37,134 nt of DNA from Actinomycetes bacterium. GTDB lineage: Bacteria; Actinomycetota; Acidimicrobiia; Acidimicrobiales; RAAP-2. Positions 8,978 through 18,760 of this stretch are shown piece after piece (position 1 is the first letter of the stretch; the number at the start of each line of letters is the position of its first letter). The notes beneath the pieces were generated by a model. That model was not told the origin of the DNA and did no database searches. It saw nothing but the letters and a program-made list of their open reading frames with translations. The position numbers and the translations under genes are program-made. The stretch is from contig JAJYDR010000009.1 in the NCBI GenBank assembly GCA_021777285.1, positions 1-37,134 on the forward strand. The letters run 5' to 3'.

Positions 8978-10219
8978 CTAGGACACCCAGGGGGCGAGTG
9001 CGACCGCTTCGGCCACGTCGGTCGGCGTTTCGAGCAACACCTTGGCGAGCATCAGCGCTCGCGGGCTGCTGAGTGCGACAACCCCGGTGACGACACCGTC
9101 GCGGTGGTAGAGGGCGAGCCAACGCCCGGCCTCGAGCGCACCATGGACCCGTAGCACCTGATCGTCCGGGTCCGGGTGTCCAAGCATCTGGATCTTCTTG
9201 CCGTACTGGTCCGACCAGAAGTATGGGACGAATGGCCCGTCGTGCGGCTCGCCGGCGAGCCACGCCCGCGCCAGCGTCGCGGCGTGGTCATTAGCGACCT
9301 GCCAGTGCTCCATGCGCGTCAGACCCGGGCCCGTCGGCCCCGACCACGCGAAGCGCGCTACGTCGCCGATGGCGGCGATTCCCGGCGCGGCTTGCATGGC
9401 GCGGTCGACCACGACGCCATTGTCGAGTACCAGTCCCGAGTCAACGAGCCAGTCCGCGTTGGGAACCGCGCCAACCCCGGCGATGACGACGGGCGCCACC
9501 ACGTCGGGTGCCCCCTCGATGCGCAGCCGTAAGGCGTCGTCCTCGACGACCACGTCACTGATTTGCTGACTGCAGCGAAGCTCGACCCCGGCCGCCGCCG
9601 GGAGATCGACCAACCACGACGACACCTCCGCGCCGAGCGGGCCGAGGAGCGGCCGCGCGGCCCCTTCGAGGACGATCGCGCGGTAACCGCGTTTCGTGAG
9701 CGACGTCGCCACTTCGGCCCCGATGAATCCGCCCCCGATGATCGCCACCGTCGCACCCGGCGTGACGCGGGCCAGGTCCGCGTTGAGTCCGATCACGTCG
9801 TCGATAGTGCGCAACGCGTGCACCCGTTCGCCGGCCGAACTCGTGAAGCGCCTGGCGCGCGTGCCCGTGGCGATCGCGATGTGGGTCGCGGCCACGCGTT
9901 CACCACCGGCGAGGTGGACCTCGTGCCGCTCGACGTCCAGTGCCGTTGCCGCTACGCCCAACCGCCAGGTCACGTCGTGTGGCGAATTGGGGTGCACGAG
10001 GGTCGTGTCGTCCACGTCCACGACGCCCGCGAGGACCTGCTTGGACAGCGGCGGTCGGTCGTAGGGCCGATGCTGCTCGTCGCCGATGACGGTCACCTCG
10101 CCCTCGTAGCCGTCACGGCGCAGCGCCTCGACCAGGCGCCACCCGGCGAGGCCGGCGCCGACCACCACGACGTGGCTCGAGGCGTCGAGCCTCGCTATCG
10201 GCTGAAGGTCGCCAGCCAC
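8978..10219 (-). CDS. NAD(P)/FAD-dependent ferredoxin (rubredoxin) reductase family protein
   Basis: This 413 aa pyridine-nucleotide-disulfide-type oxidoreductase belongs to the single-component ferredoxin/rubredoxin reductase family. It shows an N-terminal FAD fold VVVVGAGLAGWRL (17-29), the family block RPYDRPPLSKQVL (51-63), a central NAD(P) fold AIIGGGFIGAEVA, the second FAD contact GIAAIGDVARF and a C-terminal reductase domain. There is no redox CxxC. The start is GTG 10219, overlapping the 3' end of the MBL gene by 25 bp; the longer open frame to 10318 is antisense filler. It probably transfers electrons from NAD(P)H to a ferredoxin or rubredoxin. The partner is not in the window. Confidence 0.9.
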   Translation of the reverse strand: MAGDLQPIARLDASSHVVVVGAGLAGWRLVEALRRDGYEGEVTVIGDEQHRPYDRPPLSKQVLAGVVDVDDTTLVHPNSPHDVTWRLGVAATALDVERHEVHLAGGERVAATHIAIATGTRARRFTSSAGERVHALRTIDDVIGLNADLARVTPGATVAIIGGGFIGAEVATSLTKRGYRAIVLEGAARPLLGPLGAEVSSWLVDLPAAAGVELRCSQQISDVVVEDDALRLRIEGAPDVVAPVVIAGVGAVPNADWLVDSGLVLDNGVVVDRAMQAAPGIAAIGDVARFAWSGPTGPGLTRMEHWQVANDHAATLARAWLAGEPHDGPFVPYFWSDQYGKKIQMLGHPDPDDQVLRVHGALEAGRWLALYHRDGVVTGVVALSSPRALMLAKVLLETPTDVAEAVALAPWVS

Positions 10220-10908
10220 TGCGCTGCGCTCATGGGCGCCAGAACGGCGTTGTCTTTTCGAACGGTGTCGAGCTGCGCCGTCGGCTCGTCGGCGTAGCGG
10301 TGCCCCGGGTAGAGCCACGTGGCACCGTCGAGCCCGGCAAGGCGACTCGTGAGGGTCCGGTACATCTCGGCGGGATCAGAGCCGGGCAGGTCGGTTCGCC
10401 CGCAGCCATCGAGGAAGAGGGTGTCGCCACTGATCAACCGGCCGTCGACGAGTGCGCACTGGCTGCCGGGCGTGTGCCCCGGCGTGTGCAGCACCGTAAT
10501 GGCAATCGCGCCCACCGGGATCGAGTCGCCGGACGCGTGTTCGACCAGGCTGTCGCGCTCCACGCTCGTGCCCTTGGTCACCCACGGCGATTCCGTTGCC
10601 TGGACGTGAACGGGGACGTCGACGAGGCCGAGCAGCTCACTCGTACCCTCAATGTGGTGTCCGACAAGCGTCCCGCCCGCGTGGTCGGCGTGGTAGTGCG
10701 TCAAGACGACCCCTCGCAGGTTCATGCCATCGCTCTCGAGCACCTGGAGTAGTTCGCTGGGCCGATAGGCCGGATCGAACAGCACGGCGTCGCCGGTCTC
10801 GCGGTCGCCCACCGCGTAGACGTAGTTGACCATCGCCGTCGCCACCGGGTCACCCACCGCGAAGTCCACGCCCGCGAGCAGCTGGCGGAAGTAGAGACGG
10901 TCAGTCAC
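10195..10908 (-). CDS. MBL-fold hydrolase, glyoxalase II / persulfide dioxygenase-like
   Basis: This 237 aa metallo-beta-lactamase-fold protein carries the metal motif LTHYHADHAGG (His71, His73, Asp75, His76), a second His in HTPGHTPGS, the bridging Asp in SGDTLFLDGCGRTDLPG and a final His in YPGHRY. The GCGRTDLPG block is typical of the hydroxyacylglutathione hydrolase/ETHE1 persulfide dioxygenase branch. Hydrolysis of a thioester or sulfur oxidation are both possible. It starts at GTG 10908, overlapping the xseB stop, so it is coupled to the exonuclease VII genes and to the flavin reductase that follows. Confidence 0.85.
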   Translation of the reverse strand: MTDRLYFRQLLAGVDFAVGDPVATAMVNYVYAVGDRETGDAVLFDPAYRPSELLQVLESDGMNLRGVVLTHYHADHAGGTLVGHHIEGTSELLGLVDVPVHVQATESPWVTKGTSVERDSLVEHASGDSIPVGAIAITVLHTPGHTPGSQCALVDGRLISGDTLFLDGCGRTDLPGSDPAEMYRTLTSRLAGLDGATWLYPGHRYADEPTAQLDTVRKDNAVLAPMSAAQWLATFSR

Positions 10909-11113
10909 CCTGCTCGCCGACCCGTGCGATTCGTGGCGCCAGTTCCTCGACCTTGGACTTTGTCGCACTGAGCCGGGCCTCGAGCTCCTCGATGATCGCG
11001 GTGGCCCTCGCCAGCTTCTCGATCAAGTCGTCGACGGATACTTCGCCCTCGTCGAAGGACGCGACAATGGCGTTGAGTTCGCCCGCGGCCTCATTCCATC
11101 CTCCAACTGTCAT
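10901..11113 (-). CDS. xseB: exodeoxyribonuclease VII small subunit
   Basis: This 70 aa, mostly helical protein is the small subunit of exonuclease VII. The core SFDEGEVSVDDLIEKLARAT, followed by a coiled-coil helix, matches the XseB family, and several copies bind one XseA. Its ATG (11113) overlaps the xseA stop (11110-11112) in an ATGA arrangement. Its own stop overlaps the MBL start. Confidence 0.92.
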   Translation of the reverse strand: MTVGGWNEAAGELNAIVASFDEGEVSVDDLIEKLARATAIIEELEARLSATKSKVEELAPRIARVGEQGD

Positions 11114-12381
11114 TCGTCCTTCTCCTCTCGCGCCGTGATCGACGCAGCCAACTCGCCGTCACCGACTCGGATGGCGACACTCGCACCAACCGCCACGTCA
11201 CGCACGCTACGCACGATCGAGCCGTCGGCCCTCGAGACTATCGACCACCCCTGGTCCAAGCGACGCTGCGGGTCGTAGGCGTGCAACAGGCGGTGGACCG
11301 TCTCGAGCCACCGCTCCGCCCGGTCGACGGTGTAGCGGACTGCCAAATCCACACGCTCGCGCGTGGCCACCAGGTGGCGCTGTTCGGCGCGCAATCGGTC
11401 GCGCACCGCGAAGATCATCGTCCGCCGACGCTCGCCGAGGAACTCCGTCGCCTCGTCCACGATCGAGTCCACCGCGCCAATCACCGTGCGGGCGGGTTCA
11501 CTGACGTTGCGCCGGTGCCATTCGTCGACCACCGCGACGAGCTCTTCGCCCAGCTTCGTCGGCGTGATCGCGCTGGTGTGGGCGACCAGGTCCGCCACCG
11601 CTTCGTCGCCCGTGTGGCCGATTCCCGTGAATACGGGGGTGCGGGCCGTGGCGATGGCGCGCGCGACGCGCTCGTCGTCAAAGCACGCAAGGTCGCCCCG
11701 CGAACCGCCGCCGCGCACGATGCAGATCACGTCCATGCCCTCGTCGTCGAGTCGCTCAATCGCCGCCACGAGTTGGGCGGGCGCCGCTTCACCCTGCACG
11801 ACGGCCGTGACCAGCGAGATCGCGAATGAATAAGGCGATCGGAGCAGTTGACCCGTGAAGTCGCTAAAGCCTTCGGTCTGGCGGCTGGCCACCAACCCCA
11901 CGCGCAGCGGGACCGGTGACACCGGCCGCGAGCGGTTGGACTCGAGAAGTCCCTCGCTGCGCAACCGCGCAATGAGTTCCAGTCGTCGACGCGCGACGTC
12001 GCCCAAGAGACCGGCCACGTCGACCTCGGTCACGGTGAACCCGATGCGTCCCGACGGCGCGTAGAGGTCGACGTAGCCGAACAGGTTCACGACGGTGCCG
12101 GGCTTGAGTGTCACGCCGTCGTCACTCAGCCGTCGCTTGATGACGTTCCACTGCGTCGCCCAGCAGTGCGCGTTGAGCACGGGCCGCTTGGTATCGGACG
12201 ACGAACCGGCGTCGACCAGGTCGACGTAGAGGTGGGACTTCTCGTAGACCTTGGCCACTTCGCCCCTGATCCACCGGGGGTGGCGGCGGCCGTAGGCCGA
12301 TTCCAACTGTGCGGTCAGCAGCTGGTAGAAAGTCCCGACGTCAATGATGTCGCGTTCGTCGGGCGCTGCGTCGTCAGTCAC
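11110..12381 (-). CDS. xseA: exodeoxyribonuclease VII large subunit
   Basis: This 423 aa protein is the catalytic large subunit of exonuclease VII, which degrades single-stranded DNA from both ends into oligonucleotides. It has an N-terminal OB-fold (about residues 10-110, RWIRGEVAKVYEKSHLYVDL), then the catalytic domain with CIVRGGGSRGDLACFDDE and FTGIGHTGDEAVADLVAH, a helical coiled-coil region (about 290-365) and a C-terminal segment (GWSIVSRADGSIV). Motif order and length are normal. It heads the chain xseA-xseB-MBL-reductase and is divergent from rnpB. Confidence 0.95.
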   Translation of the reverse strand: MTDDAAPDERDIIDVGTFYQLLTAQLESAYGRRHPRWIRGEVAKVYEKSHLYVDLVDAGSSSDTKRPVLNAHCWATQWNVIKRRLSDDGVTLKPGTVVNLFGYVDLYAPSGRIGFTVTEVDVAGLLGDVARRRLELIARLRSEGLLESNRSRPVSPVPLRVGLVASRQTEGFSDFTGQLLRSPYSFAISLVTAVVQGEAAPAQLVAAIERLDDEGMDVICIVRGGGSRGDLACFDDERVARAIATARTPVFTGIGHTGDEAVADLVAHTSAITPTKLGEELVAVVDEWHRRNVSEPARTVIGAVDSIVDEATEFLGERRRTMIFAVRDRLRAEQRHLVATRERVDLAVRYTVDRAERWLETVHRLLHAYDPQRRLDQGWSIVSRADGSIVRSVRDVAVGASVAIRVGDGELAASITAREEKDE

Positions 12382-12455
12382 GTGGCGAGGCTATCGCCCC
12401 GCTGTGTCGCGCAACGCGGTTGTCGGGCTGCGAGGACGTATGTCAAACTGGGGTC

Positions 12456-12813
<358 letters not shown>

Positions 12814-12860
12814 GTGCCGCCCCGACCGCGGCCACGACGCGTGAACCGTAGGCTTTCGGG

Positions 12861-14540
12861 GTGACCGACTACTTGCGAGGCGACGAGATCGCCGCGTGCG
12901 TGCACCGCGTGGCACTCAGTCGCGGCGAGCCCTACGACTTCGATCGGCCGCGCACGGCACCCGAACACGAACGTCGCCGGCGCGACGCCGAGAAGCTTCG
13001 CCGCGCCGTCATCTCGGACCTCATCGAGTTGCACCCCGAGAGCGTGCTGGTCGACTCCTCGGCCGCCACGGTGGCGGCGATCGATGCGGGCGCCCCGCTG
13101 ATCCTCAACCCTCGCCTGCCTGGAGACGGCGACGCGCTTCGCCGCGCGCACGTCCAGGTCCTCGTGCGCGTCGGACGAGTCGGCGTGCGCTACGCGTATT
13201 CGCCCGTGCTGATCAAGAACAATGAGCTCGTTGAGGGAGCGTCGACGCGACGAACGCTCGTGGGGTCGCTCGCTCGAATCAGCCCCGCCGACGCGACCTT
13301 CCGCGAGGGGGTCGGGGTTCGCTCCAACCCGTCGACCCTGCGCAATGGCCTCGCCCTCTCGCACGCCTTGCGCGTGCTCGAGACACTCGGGGTGGTCGAC
13401 CCCGACGCCCGCGGCGCCGTCGTCGATCGTCACCGCGAGGTCTGGTGGTTCGACCTGGGCACCACGAACTATCCGCGCTTCAACCTGGCGGCCTACCAGC
13501 GCTACTACGACGAGCGCCTGACGGTCGTGCGCGCGCACGACCGCTGGCGGGCCGGCGAGGGTCCGTTCCCCACCGCGCCGTACTGGCACCGCGAGTGCCT
13601 CGACTGTCCCTACAGCGAGCCGTGTGGCCGTCAACTTCACGATCTCGACGACGTCTCGCTCACCCGATTCACCACGTTCGACCAGCAGCTCACCTTGCGC
13701 GAGCACGGCGTCACGACCAGGCGGGCGCTGGCCCGACTCGACCCCGTCGCCGCCCAGCGGCGCTCGGGTCCCGCGAACGTCGACGACCGCCCCGAGGCGC
13801 ACATCGCGCGTGTCATCAACCACCTCGACGAATTGATCTACCGAGCTCGGGCCCACGAGCGCGGTCCCTTGCGCATCGTTGACGCGGAGCACGTGGGGTC
13901 ACCGACCGGCGACGTCGAGGTCGACATTGACACCGAGAGCTACGGCGATGCGACGTACCTGTGGGGCGCGCTCGTCACCACGAACCAGCCCGTCGAGGGC
14001 GTTCGCGACGGGTACGTCGCGTTCACCAATTGGGACGACCACGCCCCTGGCGCCGAAGCCCGGCTCTTCGCCGAGTTTTGGCGGTGGTTCGACGACCTTC
14101 GCCAGCGATGCCGCGCCGAGGGACGACGCCTCACGGCCTACTGTTTCTGGGCCCAGGCCGAGGACGGGGCGATGAACCGGGCGGTCGAGGATCCCCTGGC
14201 CGACGGCCCGACCCGCGCGGACCTCGATGAGTTCCGCCGCGCGACCCCGTCGAGTTGGATCGACCTGCACCACCTCGCCAAGACCCAGATCCAGACCGAC
14301 GGGCCAATCGGACTGAAGGTCTTGGCCGGGCTCGCGGGCTTCAGTTGGCGCGACCCCAACCCCAGTGGCGAAGCGTCGATGCTGTGGTACGAGGTCGCGA
14401 TGACCTCGGGTGAGGAGGCCGCAAGGTCTCGCGCCCGGCTGCTCGAGTACAACGAGGACGATTGCCGCGCGACCAGGGCGCTGCGGCACTGGCTGAACGG
14501 CCCGGCCCAGTCCCTCGCCCACCGCGACGACTTCGAGTGA
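12861..14540 (+). CDS. TM0106-type RecB-like nuclease with RNase H-fold exonuclease domain
   Basis: This 559 aa protein has a RecB-like (PD-(D/E)XK, Cas4-like) N-terminal half and an RNase H-fold DEDD-type exonuclease C-terminal half. In the first half, LVDSSAATVAAIDAG and the three-cysteine cluster ECLDCPYSEPCG (about residue 245) resemble Fe-S-containing RecB/Cas4 nucleases. In the second half, the acidic motif VDIDTES and the final YNEDDCRATRALRHWL match DEDD exonucleases. Members of this family, often described as TM0106 RecB-like, have no settled role, and DNA processing is likely. The start is GTG 12861, about 48 bp after rnpB. Confidence 0.85.
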   Translation: MTDYLRGDEIAACVHRVALSRGEPYDFDRPRTAPEHERRRRDAEKLRRAVISDLIELHPESVLVDSSAATVAAIDAGAPLILNPRLPGDGDALRRAHVQVLVRVGRVGVRYAYSPVLIKNNELVEGASTRRTLVGSLARISPADATFREGVGVRSNPSTLRNGLALSHALRVLETLGVVDPDARGAVVDRHREVWWFDLGTTNYPRFNLAAYQRYYDERLTVVRAHDRWRAGEGPFPTAPYWHRECLDCPYSEPCGRQLHDLDDVSLTRFTTFDQQLTLREHGVTTRRALARLDPVAAQRRSGPANVDDRPEAHIARVINHLDELIYRARAHERGPLRIVDAEHVGSPTGDVEVDIDTESYGDATYLWGALVTTNQPVEGVRDGYVAFTNWDDHAPGAEARLFAEFWRWFDDLRQRCRAEGRRLTAYCFWAQAEDGAMNRAVEDPLADGPTRADLDEFRRATPSSWIDLHHLAKTQIQTDGPIGLKVLAGLAGFSWRDPNPSGEASMLWYEVAMTSGEEAARSRARLLEYNEDDCRATRALRHWLNGPAQSLAHRDDFE

Positions 14541-14567
14541 GCGGCCCGCCGTCATTAGCATGAGGTC

Positions 14568-16049
14568 GTGGCCGAACATCCCGTGATCGACACGTTCGCG
14601 GGTCGGTCGCGAATTATTGGCGCGGCCGCGACGCTCGTCGGGTTCGCGGGAGCGCTGCTCAGTGCGTTCGGAGTGTCGAGCGTCGCGCACGGCGCCATCA
14701 CCCGAGGGGTGGTCCTCGTCGTCGTCGCGCTGCTCGCGCGCTGGCTCGTCGCCTCGAGTACCGATGCGTGGGCGACGTTCACCGCGCGGGTCATCCGCGA
14801 CCGCTGGCGGCGCACCGTCATCGACCAACTCGTAGTACCGCGAGCCGAGGGCGAGCGGGGCCGTCGCGACCTCGGCCTCGCCATCGACAACGCCGCGGCG
14901 GGCCCGGCCCTCGTCGTGGTGGGGGCGAGCGCTCGCACCGCGGCCGTTGGCATCCTCATCATCTGGCTCGCCGCTGGCTGGCTCAGTGCGGGTCTCGTCG
15001 TCGTCCTGCTCGCCGTTGCCGTGCCCCTCTACCAACGCGCCGGACGGCGCAGCGCCGCGCTGACGAGCGACTACAACCAGCGCCGCGACGTGCTCGAACG
15101 CCGCCAGCTGGAGATGCTCCAGCACTCCCCCGAACTTCGGGCCCTGGGCGCGGTGCGCTACGGCGCGGACGAAATCGCGGCGATGAGCGACACCGAGCAC
15201 CTCGCGGCGATTCGCACGATTCGCGTGGCGCTCGAGTCCTCGCTGGTCACGGAGTTCTTGAGCGGCGTCTCCATCGGACTCGTGGCGATGGTCGTTGGCT
15301 TCAGTCTCTTGCGGGGCTCGATCTCCCTTGACCGGGCCCTGATCGCCGTCCTCATCGCGAGTGAACTCTTCGGTTACGTCCGGCGCTTCGGCGTCGAGTT
15401 TCACCGTCGCGACGACACGGCCGCGTCGCTCGCCGTCCTTCGCCGCATCGCGAAGGCACCGCTCGCCGCGACTGGACCGCTCCTCGCGGCCCGGTCCCTC
15501 GTTACCGAGGCGACTCCCTCGCCGATCACCCTCACGCTCGAACCGGGCCAGCGGCTCCTCGTGACCGGACCGTCCGGGGTGGGCAAGACCACGCTCGCGC
15601 ACACCCTCGTCGGTTGGCGCCGCGTGGTGTCGGGATCCATCACCCGGCGCGAGGGTGCCCTCGCCGTCGTGAGTCCGGCCTCGGCGCTGTTCGACGGTTC
15701 GCTCTGGGACAACCTCACACTGGGCCGAGTCGTCGACGAAATTGTCGTTCGCTCGAGGCTGAACGAGCTGGGGCTCATCGGGCCGCGCTTCGAGGACCTC
15801 TCAGTCTTGCTCCTCGCCGACGGCGAGGGCCTCAGCGCCGGTGAGCGGGTTCGACTCGTCCTGGCGCGCGCCACGCTCGCCGAGCCCGTCCTCCTCGTCG
15901 TCGACGACATCGCCGGCGTCTTGGACGAGTCCAATCGCGCCCGAGTCGCCGCGCTGCTAGAACGTCTCACGACTCTCGGCGTCATCGAATTGAGCGTCGA
16001 CAATCCCCTGCTCAACACCTTTGACCAGCGAATCGAGCTGCGCCCGTGA
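14568..16049 (+). CDS. ABC exporter half-transporter with degenerate ATPase (CydD/C-like)
   Basis: This 493 aa protein has about five to six membrane segments (for example 17-35, 45-62, 124-155, 228-248) fused to an ABC ATPase. Walker A is intact (GPSGVGKTT, 334-342) and the signature is LSAGE (422-426). In Walker B the catalytic Glu is replaced by Asp447 (LLVVDD). The Q-loop position reads SPASALF without Gln, and the H-loop region (SVDN, 476-479) lacks His. This pattern suits the non-hydrolysing half of a heterodimeric exporter. The start is GTG 14568. Its stop overlaps the next gene's GTG at 16046, so the two are coupled. Layout resembles CydDC, but no cydAB is nearby and the substrate is unknown. 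Confidence 0.85.
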   Translation: MAEHPVIDTFAGRSRIIGAAATLVGFAGALLSAFGVSSVAHGAITRGVVLVVVALLARWLVASSTDAWATFTARVIRDRWRRTVIDQLVVPRAEGERGRRDLGLAIDNAAAGPALVVVGASARTAAVGILIIWLAAGWLSAGLVVVLLAVAVPLYQRAGRRSAALTSDYNQRRDVLERRQLEMLQHSPELRALGAVRYGADEIAAMSDTEHLAAIRTIRVALESSLVTEFLSGVSIGLVAMVVGFSLLRGSISLDRALIAVLIASELFGYVRRFGVEFHRRDDTAASLAVLRRIAKAPLAATGPLLAARSLVTEATPSPITLTLEPGQRLLVTGPSGVGKTTLAHTLVGWRRVVSGSITRREGALAVVSPASALFDGSLWDNLTLGRVVDEIVVRSRLNELGLIGPRFEDLSVLLLADGEGLSAGERVRLVLARATLAEPVLLVVDDIAGVLDESNRARVAALLERLTTLGVIELSVDNPLLNTFDQRIELRP

Positions 16050-17644
16050 GGGCCGATCGCGACCGATTGCGCCGCTGGATTCGGCGGGCGCAGCCCCCGC
16101 GCGCCGCGCTGATCAAGGCGCTCGTAGCGGGCACGCTCAGTTCGATTACCGCCCTGGGCCTATTCGTCGGCGCCGTCGCGCTGCTCGTCGTCAGCGCGGC
16201 GCGCCCGGGGCTGCGGTCGGTCGCCGGCATCCTCATCGTCATCGAGCTCTTCGCGTTCCTGCGCTCGCCCATCCGCTTCAACGAACGAATGAGCGCGCAC
16301 CGGCTCGGCTTCGCCGCCGTCTCACGATGGCGGCGATGGCTCCTCGTCACCGTCGGGGGGTGGTCGGTGCGTCGCTGGCGCACCTACGCCCGGGGCGACC
16401 TGCTCGAGCGCGCGCTCCAGGACACCGACGAATTGCAGGACCTGTGGCTGCGATTCGTGCTGCCCGCGGCGAGCTCGCTGGCCGCGCTCGCGGTCGGCGA
16501 CGTCGTCATCGCCTGCCTCGCGCCACAGGGTCGGTGGATCGCCGCGGCGCTGCTCGTAGCAGTCGTCCAAGTCGTCGCCGTGCTCGCCCTGGGCCTCTCG
16601 GCGGACGCCCTGATCGCCGTGGACCGCTGGCTTCGCCGCGCGCGCGGGGAGTTCCGCGCCACCCTCGTTGCGTTGAGTACGGTAAGCCCCGAACTCGATC
16701 TCCTCGGCGCCCGGTCGTTCCTCGAGCACCGACTGAAGGGCCCGCGCGACGCCCTCGCGAGTGCCGAAGCTCGGGCCTCGAATCAGCGCCGCCGATCCGC
16801 CCTCGTCGCCCCCGTCGCCACCGTGGTCGCCATGATCGCCCTGCGACTCGCCGCCCCCACCAGCGCACCGGTGTGGACCGTCGTATCGCTCCTACTCGCA
16901 CTGGCCACCTTCGACGGGCTGACGGCACTGCGGGTAGCGCTCGACACGGCCGTCGCGGTCAGTGCGGCCGCCGAACGACTGGAGGAGCTCGACGTGGCCC
17001 CGGCGGCGGCTAACGCCCTCTGGCCAACTGACACCACCGTGCGCGTCGAGCACGTGACCATCCGCGAGGGCGAGCGCACCATCGTCGAAGACGGCTCCTT
17101 CGAGGTCGCGCCGGGCCGCCACGTCGCGGTAACCGGCCCCTCAGGCAGTGGCAAGTCCACACTGCTGCGGATCCTCGCGGGACTGGACGCCGCCGACGGC
17201 GGCCTCGTCGCCATCGGCGACACGCCGGTGAGCGAGATCGCCGAGGACGTCCTGCGCGCGCACGTGGCCTTCGTGCCCGGTGAGACGGGACTCTTGCGCG
17301 GCTACGCGCGCGATGTCCTCGCGCTCGGTCGCACCGTGGTGCGCCCCATCGACGAGGACCTGGTCGCCCTGGGCATCGACGCGGGACCAACGACGAAGTG
17401 GGACGAGGTATCGCGCGGCCAGGCCCAGCGCATCGCGATCGTGCGCGCCCTCGCCACCGGACCGGCCATCGTGCTCCTCGATGAGCCCACCAGCGGCCTC
17501 GGCCACGAGGAGACCGCGGCGGTGATCGGCTTCCTCGCCGCGAGCGGCGCCTCCGTGATCATCGCGACCCACGACGAGCAGGTCATCGCGTGGTGCGACC
17601 TCGTCGTCGACCTCAGCGGCGGCGTGGTGACTACGGCGCAGTGA
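16046..17644 (+). CDS. ABC exporter half-transporter with canonical ATPase (partner)
   Basis: This 532 aa partner has a membrane domain (segments near 29-50, 60-72, 138-160, 165-185 and 252-290) and a complete ATPase. It shows Walker A GPSGSGKST (364-372), signature VSRGQ (455-459), Walker B IVLLDE with catalytic Glu480, and His509 in ATHDEQ. The Q-loop position reads VPGE (410-413), where Glu stands in for Gln. Together with the preceding gene it should form a one-active-site heterodimer, as in TM287/288 or CydDC-type exporters. It ends 14 bp before the convergent aldo/keto reductase gene. Confidence 0.87.
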   Translation: MRADRDRLRRWIRRAQPPRAALIKALVAGTLSSITALGLFVGAVALLVVSAARPGLRSVAGILIVIELFAFLRSPIRFNERMSAHRLGFAAVSRWRRWLLVTVGGWSVRRWRTYARGDLLERALQDTDELQDLWLRFVLPAASSLAALAVGDVVIACLAPQGRWIAAALLVAVVQVVAVLALGLSADALIAVDRWLRRARGEFRATLVALSTVSPELDLLGARSFLEHRLKGPRDALASAEARASNQRRRSALVAPVATVVAMIALRLAAPTSAPVWTVVSLLLALATFDGLTALRVALDTAVAVSAAAERLEELDVAPAAANALWPTDTTVRVEHVTIREGERTIVEDGSFEVAPGRHVAVTGPSGSGKSTLLRILAGLDAADGGLVAIGDTPVSEIAEDVLRAHVAFVPGETGLLRGYARDVLALGRTVVRPIDEDLVALGIDAGPTTKWDEVSRGQAQRIAIVRALATGPAIVLLDEPTSGLGHEETAAVIGFLAASGASVIIATHDEQVIAWCDLVVDLSGGVVTTAQ

Positions 17645-17658
17645 TGCGTCGGGCCGTC

Positions 17659-18648
17659 TCAGCCGTTGATGGTCTTCATCCCACTCTCGTGGTATCGATC
17701 GCCCGCCACGGCGCCGCGCGGCACGGCCGCCTCGATCGCCGCGATGGTCTCGGCGCTCAGTCGCAGGTCGCTCGCGGCGATGTTCTCGTAGAGCCACTTG
17801 CGTCGCTTGGTGCCCGGAATGGGCACCACGTCCTCGCCGCGACTCAGCACCCAAGCGAGCGCGAGCTGAGCGACACGCACGTCGAGCCCCGCGGCGATTG
17901 TCTCGAGGGCGGCCACGAGCTTCATGTTCTGTTCGTAGGCCTCGCCCACGAATCGCGGGTGGTGCGCGCGAAAATCACCCTCCGCCGTTGCACTTCGGTT
18001 GGCCGCCTCCTCCGTGAGGAACCCCCGGCCCAGCGGGCTGTAGGCGACGAAGCCGATGCCGAGGCGCCGACACGTGTCGAGCACGCCGTCCTCGGGGTCT
18101 CGGGTCCACAGGGAGTACTCCGACTGCACTGCGGTCACGTGGTGCACGGCGTTGGCCCGTTCGATCGTGGCCGGCGAGGCCTCCGAGATGCCGAGGTAGC
18201 GAACTTTGCCAGCCTCGACCAACGACTTCATCGCGCCCCAGGTCTCCTCGACAGGCACCGACCGGTCGACGCGGTGCTGGTAGTACAGGTCGATGACGTC
18301 GACGCCCAGGCGAGCGAGTGAGTCGTTGCACGCCGCCACGACGTACTCGGGGCGCCCGTTGACCCCGAGCGACCGGCCGTCCTCGGTGCGCTGGTTGCCG
18401 AACTTCGTCGCGAGTACTACCTCGTCGCGCCGCGACGCGATCGCCCGACCAACCAGCCGCTCGTTCGCAAAGGGCCCATACATGTCAGCCGTATCGAGGA
18501 AGTTGACGCCCGCGTCCAGGGCCGCGTTGATGACGGCCATCGATTCCTCATCGTTTCCGGCGCCGTAGAACTCGCTCATCCCCATGCAGCCGAGGCCTTG
18601 TTGCGAGACGCTGAGTCCGTGGCCGAGAATCCGCTGTTCCATCGTCAT
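17659..18648 (-). CDS. aldo/keto reductase
   Basis: This 329 aa NADPH-dependent TIM-barrel oxidoreductase belongs to the AKR superfamily (YajO/AKR13-like group). The catalytic tetrad is Asp52, Tyr57, Lys82 and His125, in [14 protein letters not shown] and YYQHRVD. The coenzyme-binding end [16 protein letters not shown] is typical. A strong Shine-Dalgarno (AAGGGGG, antisense of about 18650-18656) precedes ATG 18648; ATG 18642 two codons later is also possible. The substrate is unknown, and broad aldehyde reduction is likely. It is divergent from the hemolysin-III gene across about 250 bp. Confidence 0.92.
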   Translation of the reverse strand: MTMEQRILGHGLSVSQQGLGCMGMSEFYGAGNDEESMAVINAALDAGVNFLDTADMYGPFANERLVGRAIASRRDEVVLATKFGNQRTEDGRSLGVNGRPEYVVAACNDSLARLGVDVIDLYYQHRVDRSVPVEETWGAMKSLVEAGKVRYLGISEASPATIERANAVHHVTAVQSEYSLWTRDPEDGVLDTCRRLGIGFVAYSPLGRGFLTEEAANRSATAEGDFRAHHPRFVGEAYEQNMKLVAALETIAAGLDVRVAQLALAWVLSRGEDVVPIPGTKRRKWLYENIAASDLRLSAETIAAIEAAVPRGAVAGDRYHESGMKTING

Positions 18649-18760
18649 TCCCCCTTGTGAATTTGCTCACGATACGGTCATTCCAGTGCTTTCGCGTTCA
18701 CCCTACCGGTCATCCACCAACTATCTTCGTCGTATTGGCTGGGGGGGCCAACCTACGCGG

